64,000 bases of DNA from Variovorax atrisoli 110B (GCF_000382045.1 NZ_KB907450.1:186001-250000), one strand, 5' to 3'. Counted from the first letter of the stretch, positions 17,782 to 25,538 are shown. The notes: a model not told the origin generated them from the letters alone. A program made the numbers and translations.

Positions 17782-18573
17782 ATGACGCGCGAATTGCTAC
17801 AGGTAATCCCTGATCCCCACGATCCCGCCGGCGAGCCTGCCGCCCTGCAGGCGATGGAGGAGATGGTGCGGCGCTCCAGGTGGGCGTCGGCTCTTTCGCA
17901 CGCCGATCTGGAACATGTGCTCGGCAGCATGCAGGAGCGGCAGTTCGCGCGCGGCGGCTGCATCGCGCGTGCGGGGGAACTGGTCGAGCACTGGATGGCG
18001 CTGATCGACGGCTTCGCCAAGATGTCGGTGGCCTCGGAAGACGGGCGGGTGTCGACGCTGACCGGCGTTTCGGCTGGCGTGTGGTTCGGCGAAGGCTCGC
18101 TCTTCAAGCACGAGGCCCGCCGCTACGACGTGTTCGCGCTGCGGCCCGCCCGCGTGGCACTCATGCCGCGCCGGACCTTCGAATGGCTGCGTGGCACCAG
18201 CGTGCCTTTCAACCACTACTTGCAGGACCTGCTCAACGCACGCCTCAGCCTCTTCATCGGAGCGCTGGAGCACGAACGCCTGCTCGACACCGACGCGCGC
18301 GTCGCGAACTGTCTGGCGAGCCTGTTCAATCCTGAGCTCTATCCCCATGCGCCTCGGTTCCTCGAAGTGGGGCAGATCGAGATCGGACTCCTCGCGAACG
18401 TGTCGAGGCAGCGCGTGAACGTCGCGCTGCAGCGATTCCAGGCGCTGGGGCTCATCCGGCTCGAAAAGCGCGGGCTGACCGTGCTGGACCCCGCAGGCCT
18501 GCGCGGCTACAGGGCAACGTGCAACTGTGCGCTCGCCGAAGAGGGCGGGCGCCACGGCTCAGGTGCTGCGTAG
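17782..18573 (+). CDS. Crp/Fnr-family transcriptional regulator
   Basis: A 263-aa regulator with an N-terminal cyclic-nucleotide-binding-type beta-barrel (ISGxW-like GVWFGEGSLFK) and a C-terminal winged helix with LLANVSRQRVNVALQRFQ as recognition segment. No cysteine cluster for an Fnr iron-sulfur centre is seen at the N-terminus. It is divergent from the DUF6351 hydrolase lipoprotein, so this is a probable regulator-target pair. A Met four codons upstream (17770) is an alternative start. The 3' end overlaps the convergent lipoprotein gene by 15 bases. Confidence 0.87.
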   Translation: MTRELLQVIPDPHDPAGEPAALQAMEEMVRRSRWASALSHADLEHVLGSMQERQFARGGCIARAGELVEHWMALIDGFAKMSVASEDGRVSTLTGVSAGVWFGEGSLFKHEARRYDVFALRPARVALMPRRTFEWLRGTSVPFNHYLQDLLNARLSLFIGALEHERLLDTDARVANCLASLFNPELYPHAPRFLEVGQIEIGLLANVSRQRVNVALQRFQALGLIRLEKRGLTVLDPAGLRGYRATCNCALAEEGGRHGSGAA

Positions 18574-19164
18574 CTGGCGCGTGCCGACGGGCGTCTCCGG
18601 CCCCGTGCGCACGTTGCGCTCGATGAACTCCCGCGCAATCGCCTCGACGTTCGCCGGCGGCGGTGTGTTGAAGGACATGCGGTACTTCAGCAGCTTGCCG
18701 TTGCGCACCGCGAGGTAGGTGAACGAGTCGTAGGCCTTGCCGTCGCGCGCATGCACGAGGCGGAACGAGACACTGCGAAAAGTCAGCCCTTCGATGCGGA
18801 CGTCCCTCGTCGGGCCGATCCGCGCGCTTGCATACACGCCCTGCGCTGCGGCGCGCTGCACCTCGGCGATGGTGCTTCGGAAGTGATCGTCGAACTGCGA
18901 ATCGCCGACGCCCGGCTGCCAGCTGCGGTTCATGTCGTAGACATAGACGTCGATCCAGCCCAGGCTGCTCTCGAATCGATGGCTGTTGCCCAGTCCGGCG
19001 TTCAGCGCTTCGTACGACTTGGAGTTGATGTAGCGCCACTGCACCTCGGTCGGCTGGGCCGGCGCCGACTCGGTCGCGGCATCCGTGGCTGAAGGCGTCG
19101 TACCCGGAGCGCTGGCACATGCGCACAGGAGCGCGGAGAGGAACAGAGCGAACAGCAGCCTCAT
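18559..19164 (-). CDS. Small lipoprotein of unknown function
   Basis: A 201-aa protein starting MRLLFALFLSALLCACAS, a short lipoprotein signal with lipobox LCAC. The mature part, after a low-complexity Ala/Thr/Glu linker, contains a mixed alpha/beta domain with WIDVYVYD and FRSVSFRLVHARDG. I do not recognise a named family. The frame extends 35 codons upstream, but starting there would displace the lipoprotein signal from the N-terminus. It is the last gene before the tRNA-Gly. Confidence 0.75.
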   Translation of the reverse strand: MRLLFALFLSALLCACASAPGTTPSATDAATESAPAQPTEVQWRYINSKSYEALNAGLGNSHRFESSLGWIDVYVYDMNRSWQPGVGDSQFDDHFRSTIAEVQRAAAQGVYASARIGPTRDVRIEGLTFRSVSFRLVHARDGKAYDSFTYLAVRNGKLLKYRMSFNTPPPANVEAIAREFIERNVRTGPETPVGTRQLRST

Positions 19165-19287
19165 GAACTGGCTCCGAAGAAGGTGAAGCCGGATGCTACG
19201 TGATCGGGAGGCTGGACGAAGGCGTACTAGCGCGAGGCTTCGTGTGCGGTTGCCACCTTGCGTGGGCAATGCTCAGGGAGCATGGAC

Positions 19288-19361
19288 TGGAGCGGGTGAA
19301 GGGAATCGAACCCTCGTATGAAGCTTGGGAAGCTGCCGTTCTACCATTGAACTACACCCGC
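19288..19361 (-). tRNA. tRNA-Gly (anticodon CCC), CCA encoded
   Basis: Read on the minus strand, the gene starts GCGGGTG and ends with the matching CACCCGC plus discriminator T and encoded CCA (19288-19290). The D-arm AGTTCAATGGTAGAAC and T-arm GAGGGTTCGATTCCCTT are intact. The seven-base anticodon loop is TTCCCAA, so the anticodon is CCC (glyU-type). The anticodon stem GCAGC/GCTTC has one C-U mismatch. It borders an accessory region carrying integrase remnants, so it is the likely attachment site. Confidence 0.95.
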
Positions 19362-19492
19362 ATTTCATAACCCGTTGATTTCTAACGAGTTATCGGCCTA
19401 AGTGCCTGATTCTACAGAGGAAAGAAGCCTTTTCGACTTCGACCGTGTTCCCAACGTCATCCGGTCACGACGACAGCCGGGAGTATAGGGGC

Positions 19493-19655
19493 ATGTTGTT
19501 CGACGTTCGTGCTGCCAAGCAGCTCAAGCGTGGCGAGCATCTCGTCGTGGAGGGTTGCGAGGGGCTGCGCCTCGTCACATCCGCCTCGAGGGATGACATG
19601 GACCTACCGCTACAAGCAGCCGGAAACGGGACGGATGAAGCAGACCTGGATCGGG
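19493..19655 (+). pseudogene. Tyrosine-integrase N-terminal remnant, frameshifted
   Basis: From the ATG at 19493 the frame gives MLFDVRAAKQLKRGEHLVVE and then CEGLRLVTSASR, the Arm-DNA-binding (DUF4102-like) start of a phage/island integrase. The family sequence then continues in a different frame as WTYRYKQPETGRMKQTWIG (from about 19599). A frameshift near 19596 therefore breaks the gene, and the catalytic core is missing entirely. It lies 132 bases from the 5' end of the tRNA-Gly gene. This is the scar of an old integrative element. Confidence 0.75.
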
Positions 19656-19940
19656 CTGTATCTGATCGTCGCTCGGGACGTCAATGATGCATTTGCTGGC
19701 GGCCCGTATTTCTGGTCCTTTACTGTGGAACCGCGACTGGAAGACTGGGTGCATAGCTACTCGGAACTTGGTCCCTCCGGTCCCGACATTGCCAGCGCGC
19801 CAATTGATCGCTTCCACATGAGGACGCTTCGGGCCAATGAGATCAGGCCGCTCGATTTGACGGCTGACCTTCAGCGGCTCTCTGACTTCCTGAATCTCCG
19901 AGATCACGGGTTCCATTTCTACCACCTACCCAACGGCTGA
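19593..19940 (+). CDS. Hypothetical chimeric ORF: integrase scrap joined to an unknown C-terminal domain
   Basis: From ATG 19593 the frame encodes 115 aa. The first ~21 residues (MTWTYRYKQPETGRMKQTWI) are the frame-restored piece of the integrase. The remaining ~94 residues, including GGPYFWSFTVEPRLEDWVHS and FHMRTLRANEIRPLDL, look like a compact, Trp/Phe-rich globular protein and are unrelated to integrase. The unknown domain has no good start of its own, so it was probably truncated or fused when the element decayed. No family recognised; whether it is expressed is unclear. Confidence 0.45.
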   Translation: MTWTYRYKQPETGRMKQTWIGLYLIVARDVNDAFAGGPYFWSFTVEPRLEDWVHSYSELGPSGPDIASAPIDRFHMRTLRANEIRPLDLTADLQRLSDFLNLRDHGFHFYHLPNG

Positions 19941-19946
19941 ACGCGC

Positions 19947-20420
19947 TCATTCGAAATCGACCTCAGCCTCCTCGTAGTTGCCTTCATCATCGAACCGGAT
20001 CACCACCGTCGAGGCACCGTAGAAGGCCTGAGTCGCATCGCGGCACTCAAGATATCCGCCGTCGGGAAAGCTGATGCAAAGTACCTGCGGCTCCATCGCC
20101 GCTGCGGCGGAGTCCAACTCACTTGCATAGCGGCGACGATCTTCTTCACTCGCCTCCGATCCCGCTGCTTCTGCTATCTCATCCGCAGCCTGTCGTCTGA
20201 GTTGTGCTTCGTTCTTCAACACCTTGGGCAGCAGCGCCTTGGCGTAGGCGATTGATTCGATCTGACGCTCCCGGGAATGATCTTCCTCGTCGAGGTCGAT
20301 GAGCAGGCGGACGTGGTGCGTACCGACCTGAATGTCGCCCACCCATTCGGAAGTCTCCCAGAAAAGACTGCCGAGAACCGGGTCGAGGTTTTCGGCGAGA
20401 AGTTCTTCTGCGTGCGCCAT
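19947..20420 (-). CDS. Unknown 157-aa acidic cytoplasmic protein
   Basis: A 157-aa acidic protein beginning MAHAEELLAENLDPVLGS, with FWETSEWVGDIQVG and a C-terminal region rich in Asp/Glu ending EEAEVDFE. The LGSLFWETSEWVG motif resembles small DUF2262/DUF6985-type proteins, but I cannot place it firmly. Alternative upstream in-frame starts exist (to 20543) without plausible coding sequence. It lies tail-to-tail with the chimeric ORF at 19593-19940, 6 bases apart. Composition is less GC-rich than the flanking chromosome, consistent with acquired DNA. Confidence 0.6.
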   Translation of the reverse strand: MAHAEELLAENLDPVLGSLFWETSEWVGDIQVGTHHVRLLIDLDEEDHSRERQIESIAYAKALLPKVLKNEAQLRRQAADEIAEAAGSEASEEDRRRYASELDSAAAAMEPQVLCISFPDGGYLECRDATQAFYGASTVVIRFDDEGNYEEAEVDFE

Positions 20421-20566
20421 ATTCAAGTGCTCGTCTGATTGCTGATTGGGGCGGCGGCTCGTTGCCTGTGCCTTCGGGCGGGAATGTTGCCACCCGGGTT
20501 GCTCGACCGGTCCGCGCTGCATGAATCCCTCACCCAAAAACATGCCGGTTCGATGGCGGCCCCGGG

Positions 20567-20593
20567 AACGAAAAAGCCCGCTTGGGGCGGGCT
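20567..20593 (-). terminator. Rho-independent terminator, leftward
   Basis: On the minus strand AGCCCGCC-CCAA-GCGGGCT is followed by TTTTCGTT. It lies 50 bases beyond the stop of the leftward gene at 20643 and would end transcription of the 20643-21991 genes. Confidence 0.8.
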
Positions 20594-20642
20594 AAGACGC
20601 AGGCTGGCAGCCAGAGTTCAACAATGGTGAACCGTCCGCTGC

Positions 20643-21140
20643 TCAAAACTTGCGCTCAGGGTCTTGCTTGATGCAAGTTCCATCCGCCACGACTCTCAGG
20701 TGCTGCGTCTTCTTGATGGCCCCTCGTTGGGTAAACGAAAAAGTACCACTTAGCCGATTGATTCGCACAGAAGTCTGCAACGAGATTTGGCGATCTTTCA
20801 GATTACCGTTGCTGACCAAGTACCACTCATGATCACGGCTAAGGTTCTTGCCAGTCATCTTGGCCTCGCCGTTCTCCATGTCTCTTGACATCAACACCCC
20901 AGCAACATCGCGACCGGCGACGTCGATATTGAGCCTCCCGTCTTCGTCCACTACTTCAACAGCTACTGTTTCTGCCACTGGCTTCTCGTCATCATTGAAT
21001 GCGATGAAACCTTTTACGTCGCATCTCAAAAACACTGACTCCGAAGCCGTGGCAGCTGAGCTGGCTACAGCGCAAGCGACGACGAGCATGGCCTGAATGC
21101 GGAAGACTCTGCTCATAAAACGACGGCAGTTGATTGACAT
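20643..21140 (-). CDS. Unknown secreted protein
   Basis: A 165-aa protein. The N-terminus has basic residues then AMLVVACAVASSAATASE, a signal peptide cleaved near ATA-SE. The mature ~130 residues form a predicted beta-rich domain (FLRCDVKGFIAFNDDEKP; RINRLSGTFSFTQRG) with two cysteines (CDVK and GTCIKQ) that could form a disulfide. No family recognised. An alternative start is the Met at 21116; no clear ribosome site precedes either. GC content is visibly lower than the chromosome average. It ends at a leftward terminator and probably shares an operon with the lipoprotein at 21257-21991. Confidence 0.6.
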   Translation of the reverse strand: MSINCRRFMSRVFRIQAMLVVACAVASSAATASESVFLRCDVKGFIAFNDDEKPVAETVAVEVVDEDGRLNIDVAGRDVAGVLMSRDMENGEAKMTGKNLSRDHEWYLVSNGNLKDRQISLQTSVRINRLSGTFSFTQRGAIKKTQHLRVVADGTCIKQDPERKF

Positions 21141-21256
21141 GTTGTCTGATGGATGCTGGTTGGGTATCGAGGCTCGTGCGGAATGAGCTGCGATAGAGAG
21201 CGCTCGGCACGCAGGGTGGGGCAATGGCAAAGGCCGTCTTGCCGGCGACCCTCGTG

Positions 21257-21991
21257 CTATGTGCGCCTGTCCTCTAGAACTCGAAAGGTGATGTTGTCGC
21301 CCGACACCTGCTCAATCGACATCTTCAAGTTGCGGAACGTGATGGTCGAGGCGTTGCGTGGGTAGGTGAGGTTCTGAAAGAACGCCACGCGCGCCAAGCC
21401 TTCGGGACTGAACTCGCGATATGTAAGGTTTATCGCGCTGTCAGTGATGCCGGTGAACAATATTTCGTAGTTAACGAATCCCTTGTTGGTGTTCACCCTG
21501 GTCCTGGGCTGGCGAATGAGTGTGCCATCCGGTGGCGAGATCTGCAGTGTGTAGATCACCATGACGTGATCCCCGTTCAGACCGGGGTTGGTGGCAACAA
21601 CTCGTGGAAGGAGCTTGCCGTCATCGCCGAGAAGAGCCGCTTGGTATTGGATGGGGTTAGCTTGATTCGCGACTACTTGGTAGTCTTTCCCCTCAACAGC
21701 CATGCGCCCCTTTACTTGGTAGCTTTGCCCTTCTAGGAAAGCAAGGTTTACTGGGCCGCCGGTCATCGTGAATGACTTGTTGGGTGTGGCGGATGGCTCT
21801 TCGAAAGAGTCCTCCCAGTAGTCCTGAACCTTCACCATGGGGTCGCCGACATTCACGGTGAGCGGTTTGCCAACCTCGTAGTTGCTCTTGAGCACGTGTT
21901 GATTACCCAGATGCCGCACCCCCTCAGGGCGTAGCGGCGCAGTGCATGCCGTCAGGGCCACGGTCGCGGCCAGAATTCCAAGTACCTTCAT
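21257..21991 (-). CDS. Unknown lipoprotein
   Basis: A 244-aa protein starting MKVLGILAATVALTACTAPL, a classical lipoprotein signal (lipobox LTAC). The mature part appears all-beta, with alternating hydrophobic/polar strands such as GFVNYEILFTGITDSAINLT and TITFRNLKMSIEQVSGDNIT. No named domain recognised. Codon use is less GC-biased than in flanking housekeeping genes, as for the other island genes. It precedes the secreted protein at 20643 by ~116 bases on the same strand. Confidence 0.65.
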   Translation of the reverse strand: MKVLGILAATVALTACTAPLRPEGVRHLGNQHVLKSNYEVGKPLTVNVGDPMVKVQDYWEDSFEEPSATPNKSFTMTGGPVNLAFLEGQSYQVKGRMAVEGKDYQVVANQANPIQYQAALLGDDGKLLPRVVATNPGLNGDHVMVIYTLQISPPDGTLIRQPRTRVNTNKGFVNYEILFTGITDSAINLTYREFSPEGLARVAFFQNLTYPRNASTITFRNLKMSIEQVSGDNITFRVLEDRRT

Positions 21992-22021
21992 TTCCTCTCT
22001 CCACTAATGCTGTGACTATAA

Positions 22022-22478
22022 CTATCCGTTACAGCGCCTCACAGAGCGGGAACCCTGCTGTTTCGGTTGAGGCGGGAAGAATCGCTCGACGACCGCGGTG
22101 GTCTGCTCGATGAGCGCCGTGTCCTCCGTGTGCTCGCCCAGATCCACCAGCAGGTTGGCCAAATTCTTTCGAAGAGTCGGCCGCTGCTGAGCGGCGATCT
22201 GGGCCAGGTACTCCACCAGCGCTCGCACTGACGGCTCGGCATCAGCTCCGACGCGCTTGAGCGGCGCTCGCTCGGTCTTCGGCCCTTTGCCAGTCTCCAG
22301 CCATTCCGGCGAGACCCGCAGGCGCCCTGGCGATGGACACGAGTTCCCGCGGGCGTTGCCTCAGGCCGGACTCGATGTTGCCGATGGCGCTCTGCGCCAC
22401 ACCAGCCTCGTTTGCCAGCCGAACCTGGCTCCAGCCAATCTCGCATCTCTGCTCGCTGATGCGACTGCCGATGGACAT
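22022..22478 (-). pseudogene. XRE-family helix-turn-helix regulator broken by a 1-base insertion
   Basis: From ATG 22478 the frame reads MSIGSRISEQRCEIGWSQVR, then ANEAGVAQSAIGNIESG and RPRELVSIAR, a Cro/CI-type helix-turn-helix. It then turns to an unrelated tail and stop. If one C is removed near 22321 the other frame continues naturally as ALRVSPEWLETGKGP, and on through VRALVEYLAQIAAQQRP and NLANLLVDLGE to the stop at 22022. The two halves therefore belong to one phage-repressor-like protein (~150 aa) interrupted by a single inserted base. A sequencing error in the short C run is the alternative explanation. Confidence 0.8.
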
Positions 22479-22649
22479 CGTCGCTACCGCTTCGCTTTGC
22501 TGAGTCCGCGTGCCATCGCGAGCATCGCGGCCTGCTGCGAGCGTGATCATGTTCAGGCCGGCCTCCAAGGTCTCCGGACCGTCACCCGACGGGCCGCGGC
22601 TACACTCCACACGTCGAAATGGCAGGCTTGGTCTGGGTAGGCCCAAGCC

Positions 22650-22672
22650 CTTTCCTTCTCTTCAAAGGAAAG
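22650..22672. promoter_or_regulatory. Inverted repeat upstream of the NmrA-like gene
   Basis: CTTTCCTT-CTCTTCA-AAGGAAAG is a perfect 8-bp inverted repeat with 7-base spacer, 121 bases before the NmrA-like start and 171 bases from the broken XRE regulator start. It may be an operator, possibly of the inactivated regulator, or a weak hairpin. Confidence 0.4.
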
Positions 22673-22793
22673 CTCTGGCCGCGCACGCAGTGCGTGACCC
22701 CCGACAGTCCCGCGCCGCCGTGCGCTTTGCGGGCCTGTCCAGTGCCATTGACGGTGAGTGGCTCGTTCAGGTCCTTGTTGACGGAGCCATTCC

Positions 22794-23720
22794 ATGACCA
22801 TCCAGCATCCCTCCAAACCCATCGTTCTCATTCACCTGGCCGCCAGCGTACAGGGCCGTGCCGTCGTGCGCGCCGCGCTGGCTCGGGGGTTCCGAGTGCG
22901 AGCTCTGGTGCGTGACCGCGCCCGAGCCGACGCGTTGCCATCGGGCCCAGTCGAATGGGTCGAAGCCGACCTCGACGATTCAGAGGCCTTGCGCGCCGCC
23001 AGTGCCGGAGTGGGCCATGCCGTGCTGCAGGTGCCGACCGGCCCTGCCGACACGATGGCCGCCCAGGCGGCCCGTGCCGCCACCGCGCTGGTCGATGCTG
23101 GCCTGCGTTCCATCGTGCTCAAGCTGGCCAGTGCGAGCAGGCCCACTCAGTGCGCCGAACCGAGTTTCGTCGGCAACGCCCGCGTCGAAGATGCCGTGCG
23201 GCGAGCCGGTCTGGCCTGCGTCACGGTCCGGCCCACGATGTACCTGGACAACCTGCTCAAACCGTCGGCACGCCGGGAGATCATCGAAGACGGGGTTTTC
23301 GCACCGCCGATCGCAGCCTCTCAGCGCATTGCCTGGACATCTGTCGATGACTGCGCCCGTGCAGCGGTTGAGTTGTTGGAGTGCAGCGCCACGGGCGACT
23401 ACCGCATCGCGGGGCCGCAGAGTCTTGATGGCGATGAGCTTGCGGCCTGTATCTCCGCAGGTCTTGGCCGACCCGTCGCCTACCGCGCACAGGCCATTGA
23501 CGTGTTCGAACGTGAGGTAGATGCCACCATGGGCGCGGGAATGGGGAAGCGCATTGGCTCGAAGTTTCGATATTTCGAGGCCCACCCTGAAGAGGCGGAC
23601 TCGATCCTGTCCCGGCCTTGCACGCCTCAAAGTGGCTTGGAAGAATTCAAACCCACCGACGTGCAGACATGGATACGTCTGCACCAGCGGGACTTTCTTT
23701 GCGATGGCGAGCCCCAATAA
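22794..23720 (+). CDS. NmrA-like NAD(P)-binding-fold protein
   Basis: A 308-aa protein of the NmrA/atypical SDR group. It has the Rossmann order beta-alpha-beta, the ARGFRVRALVRDRARADAL segment after strand 2, the VEADLDD motif (adenine-ring Asp), and VRPTMYLDNLL in the C-terminal half. The dinucleotide loop, normally G-A-T-G-x-x-G, reads H-L-A-A-S-V-Q-G, so most of the glycines are lost and cofactor binding may be altered. NmrA-like proteins act either as reductases or as NAD(P) redox sensors. It is divergent from the broken XRE regulator. Confidence 0.75.
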   Translation: MTIQHPSKPIVLIHLAASVQGRAVVRAALARGFRVRALVRDRARADALPSGPVEWVEADLDDSEALRAASAGVGHAVLQVPTGPADTMAAQAARAATALVDAGLRSIVLKLASASRPTQCAEPSFVGNARVEDAVRRAGLACVTVRPTMYLDNLLKPSARREIIEDGVFAPPIAASQRIAWTSVDDCARAAVELLECSATGDYRIAGPQSLDGDELAACISAGLGRPVAYRAQAIDVFEREVDATMGAGMGKRIGSKFRYFEAHPEEADSILSRPCTPQSGLEEFKPTDVQTWIRLHQRDFLCDGEPQ

Positions 23721-24082
23721 CCAATTGCCGCGATGATGACTGCGCCGTCGGCGCACAAGGAGGCTCAGGCAGGCGGCAATGCTGAAAGCCAGAAGCGCAG
23801 GCTTGATGCGGCGGTCAGTGAGCGTGATCGATACAGGTCCCGCGATTGACGACGCAGCGCCCGCGGCGGAAGAAGAGCCAGCCGAGGCCTGATTCTTGGC
23901 GTAGGTTTTCAGTGAAACTGCGGTGTTCTCACCGGCGGGTGTGCTCTTACCATCGAACTGCACCCGCATCTGACAAGCCGCCGATCGAAAGCCTGCCGTC
24001 GACGACAACCTGGAGTACAGATGCATGTCGTTCGAGGCTCGCGCTGCCGCGCGGGCCATTCGACCCAAAACGCCCACCGAGC
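23721..24082. other. Gene-free stretch containing the second island junction
   Basis: No convincing gene is seen in these 362 bases. The left part has unremarkable GC-rich sequence. The right part (23945-24060) holds the decayed copy of the tRNA-Gly 5' end and integrase start described as a separate repeat. Confidence 0.5.
23945..24042 (+). repeat. Decayed direct copy of the tRNA-Gly 5' half plus integrase start
   Basis: TACCATCGAACTGCACCCGC (23949-23968) matches 18 of 20 bases of the tRNA-Gly segment TACCATTGAACTACACCCGC at 19342-19361, in the same orientation. Fifty-eight bases on, an ATG at 24025 begins a sequence (MSFEARAAAR) that parallels the integrase start MLFDVRAAKQ, with the preceding GACGACA...GGAGTA block also shared. 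The gap between the parts is 58 bases here and 132 bases in the first copy. It therefore looks like a second, eroded attachment-site/integrase junction bounding the 19.3-24.0 kb island. Confidence 0.7.
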
Positions 24083-24520
24083 ATGAACCCCAAGTCCGCA
24101 AAAATCGCCCTTAAAGCCTTCTTCGTCCTCTCCACGGGCTCGGCCTTCGCTGGCAGCATCACATGCACTCCTGCTCCTGCCGGCGCAGGCCCGGCCTCCT
24201 GGATCCGCCGGATCGCCATCGACGACCACTCGCGCACGGTCAACATGGACGTGGTGCGTCAAAGGACGAAGGACGCGGACACCATGGGCAAGATCAGGGC
24301 GGACCTGCTCGGCATCGAGGAGGCCCCGGGCGGGGAGCCTGCCTACGTGTTCAACGCGATTGCCGCTGACGGCGCCGAAGTCACGCATCTCTTCAGGCTG
24401 CACAAGGCCGGCGAATGGCGGCTGGCGAGTGCGGGTGTCGTGTTCGTCGGCAAGGTGCCGACGTTGCGGACGATCGAGCCCGGCAAGGTCTTCGACTGCA
24501 AGCGCTCAGAGCTCGGATAA
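24083..24520 (+). CDS. Unknown small secreted protein
   Basis: A 145-aa protein starting MNPKSAKIALKAFFVLSTGS, with a signal peptide cleaved after AFA; the mature protein begins GSITCTPAPAG. It has two cysteines (SITC and VFDC) that may pair at its two ends. The middle contains IDDHSRTVNMDVVRQRTKD and VTHLFRLHKAGEWRL, consistent with a small beta-sandwich. An in-frame extension upstream to 23846 crosses the repeat junction and is rejected. No family recognised. It lies just right of the second island junction. Confidence 0.65.
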   Translation: MNPKSAKIALKAFFVLSTGSAFAGSITCTPAPAGAGPASWIRRIAIDDHSRTVNMDVVRQRTKDADTMGKIRADLLGIEEAPGGEPAYVFNAIAADGAEVTHLFRLHKAGEWRLASAGVVFVGKVPTLRTIEPGKVFDCKRSELG

Positions 24521-24801
24521 GCGCTTCTGCGCTCGCCCTCGAAATATTTTTCGAACGCTGCCTCTTTGGTGGGCACCGTGTTGCAGGCCACGCCCAGCAA
24601 CGCTTCCGAGCGATGCACACACAGTTTTCCACAGCATTGTCCCCATCGGAACGGGAAAACCCGTCATCGGCTTGTGCTAGGCGATCTGGGCGGGATCGAA
24701 TGCTGGAAAAGGTAGGTGCAGGGTAGGCGGGCGCCGACAGACTGCGCTGCCCTCGGGGAGGAACATGCAATTCACCGCATCCCTGCGGAAAGGAGCGTGA
24801 A

Positions 24802-25101
24802 ATGACGTTCGACTTCCTGTTTCGACCGAATCACACCGCGTACCTGCGGCGCGCGGCAGCCCTCCTGGAAGAGGCGCAGATGGCGCGCATCGAGCACCAG
24901 GCTGCGGCGGAGCACCACAGCGCGCTTGCCAGGATGTACGCCGAACGCGTCCGGCGTCTTGAGAACGAGCTCTATCGCCAGCCTCAGGGCGCGGCGCATG
25001 GGGCAGGGCCTTCGGCTGAAGCTGGTGGCTCCCCGGACGAGCGGCCCCAGCTGTATTCGCTGGACGGGAGCCGGAAGCCCGGCCTGAGCTCGGCGATCTG
25101 A
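24802..25101 (+). CDS. Unknown 99-aa helical protein
   Basis: A 99-aa protein starting MTFDFLFRPNHTAYLRRAAA, with AGGAGCGTGAA before the ATG as ribosome site. Residues ~15-58 are alanine/glutamate/arginine-rich and read as one long helix or coiled coil (LLEEAQMARIEHQAAAEHH); the C-terminal ~40 residues are Gly/Pro-rich and probably disordered. No enzyme motif. Likely a small conserved cytoplasmic protein of unknown role. Confidence 0.65.
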   Translation: MTFDFLFRPNHTAYLRRAAALLEEAQMARIEHQAAAEHHSALARMYAERVRRLENELYRQPQGAAHGAGPSAEAGGSPDERPQLYSLDGSRKPGLSSAI

Positions 25102-25186
25102 GCACTGCGGGCCGGCGCAGGCACGCCAGGCACCCGGCATGGTCGGGGCGTTGGTTGCGTGCGCCTGTCACGCATACCCGCACGGG

Positions 25187-25213
25187 CAAAAAAATACCCG
25201 CCGGAGCGGGTTG
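25187..25213 (-). terminator. Rho-independent terminator, leftward
   Basis: On the minus strand ACCCGC-TCCG-GCGGGT (25196-25211) is followed by ATTTTTTT. It would end a leftward transcript arising in the 25.2-25.6 kb interval or reading through from the leftward genes further right. Confidence 0.8.
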
Positions 25214-25538
25214 CGAGTGCCCCTCGGGGGCATGCTCTAAGTACTGACAGAGAGCTCTTCTTTTATGCGGCCCTGTTGCGTGACAGCATCGGTATCGTCG
25301 TTGCCGGCCTTGACAGGCCGTGTCAGCCGGGAGCAGGCAGTCGCCGTAGGACACTCCTCAGACCGTGAACTAGTTGGCAGTTTTGCGGGGTTGCCCAGCC
25401 CTCGAATGCCCATCAGCCGGACTAGTCGCTCCGAAGTGTCGGTCCCGTCCGACAAGGCTGCGGCACATGAAGCCCTAGATTTTGTGGGCTCGCTTGAAGT
25501 GCGAGTTCTCTGTGCGTGACAGCACTCAAGAGGTTCAG

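Noticed and set aside
22980..24101. Leftward open frame containing a hydrophobic segment (ALLAFSIAACLSLLV)
   Set aside because: Most of it runs antisense to the NmrA-like gene and its start falls in the tRNA/integrase scar; no family similarity.
25237..25455. Leftward 72-aa open frame with TTG start
   Set aside because: Weak start, no family and atypical codon use; kept only as part of the intergenic description.
25265..25519. Rightward 84-aa open frame before the strong terminator
   Set aside because: Codon use and composition are not protein-like and no ribosome site precedes it; a non-coding transcript is a better reading.
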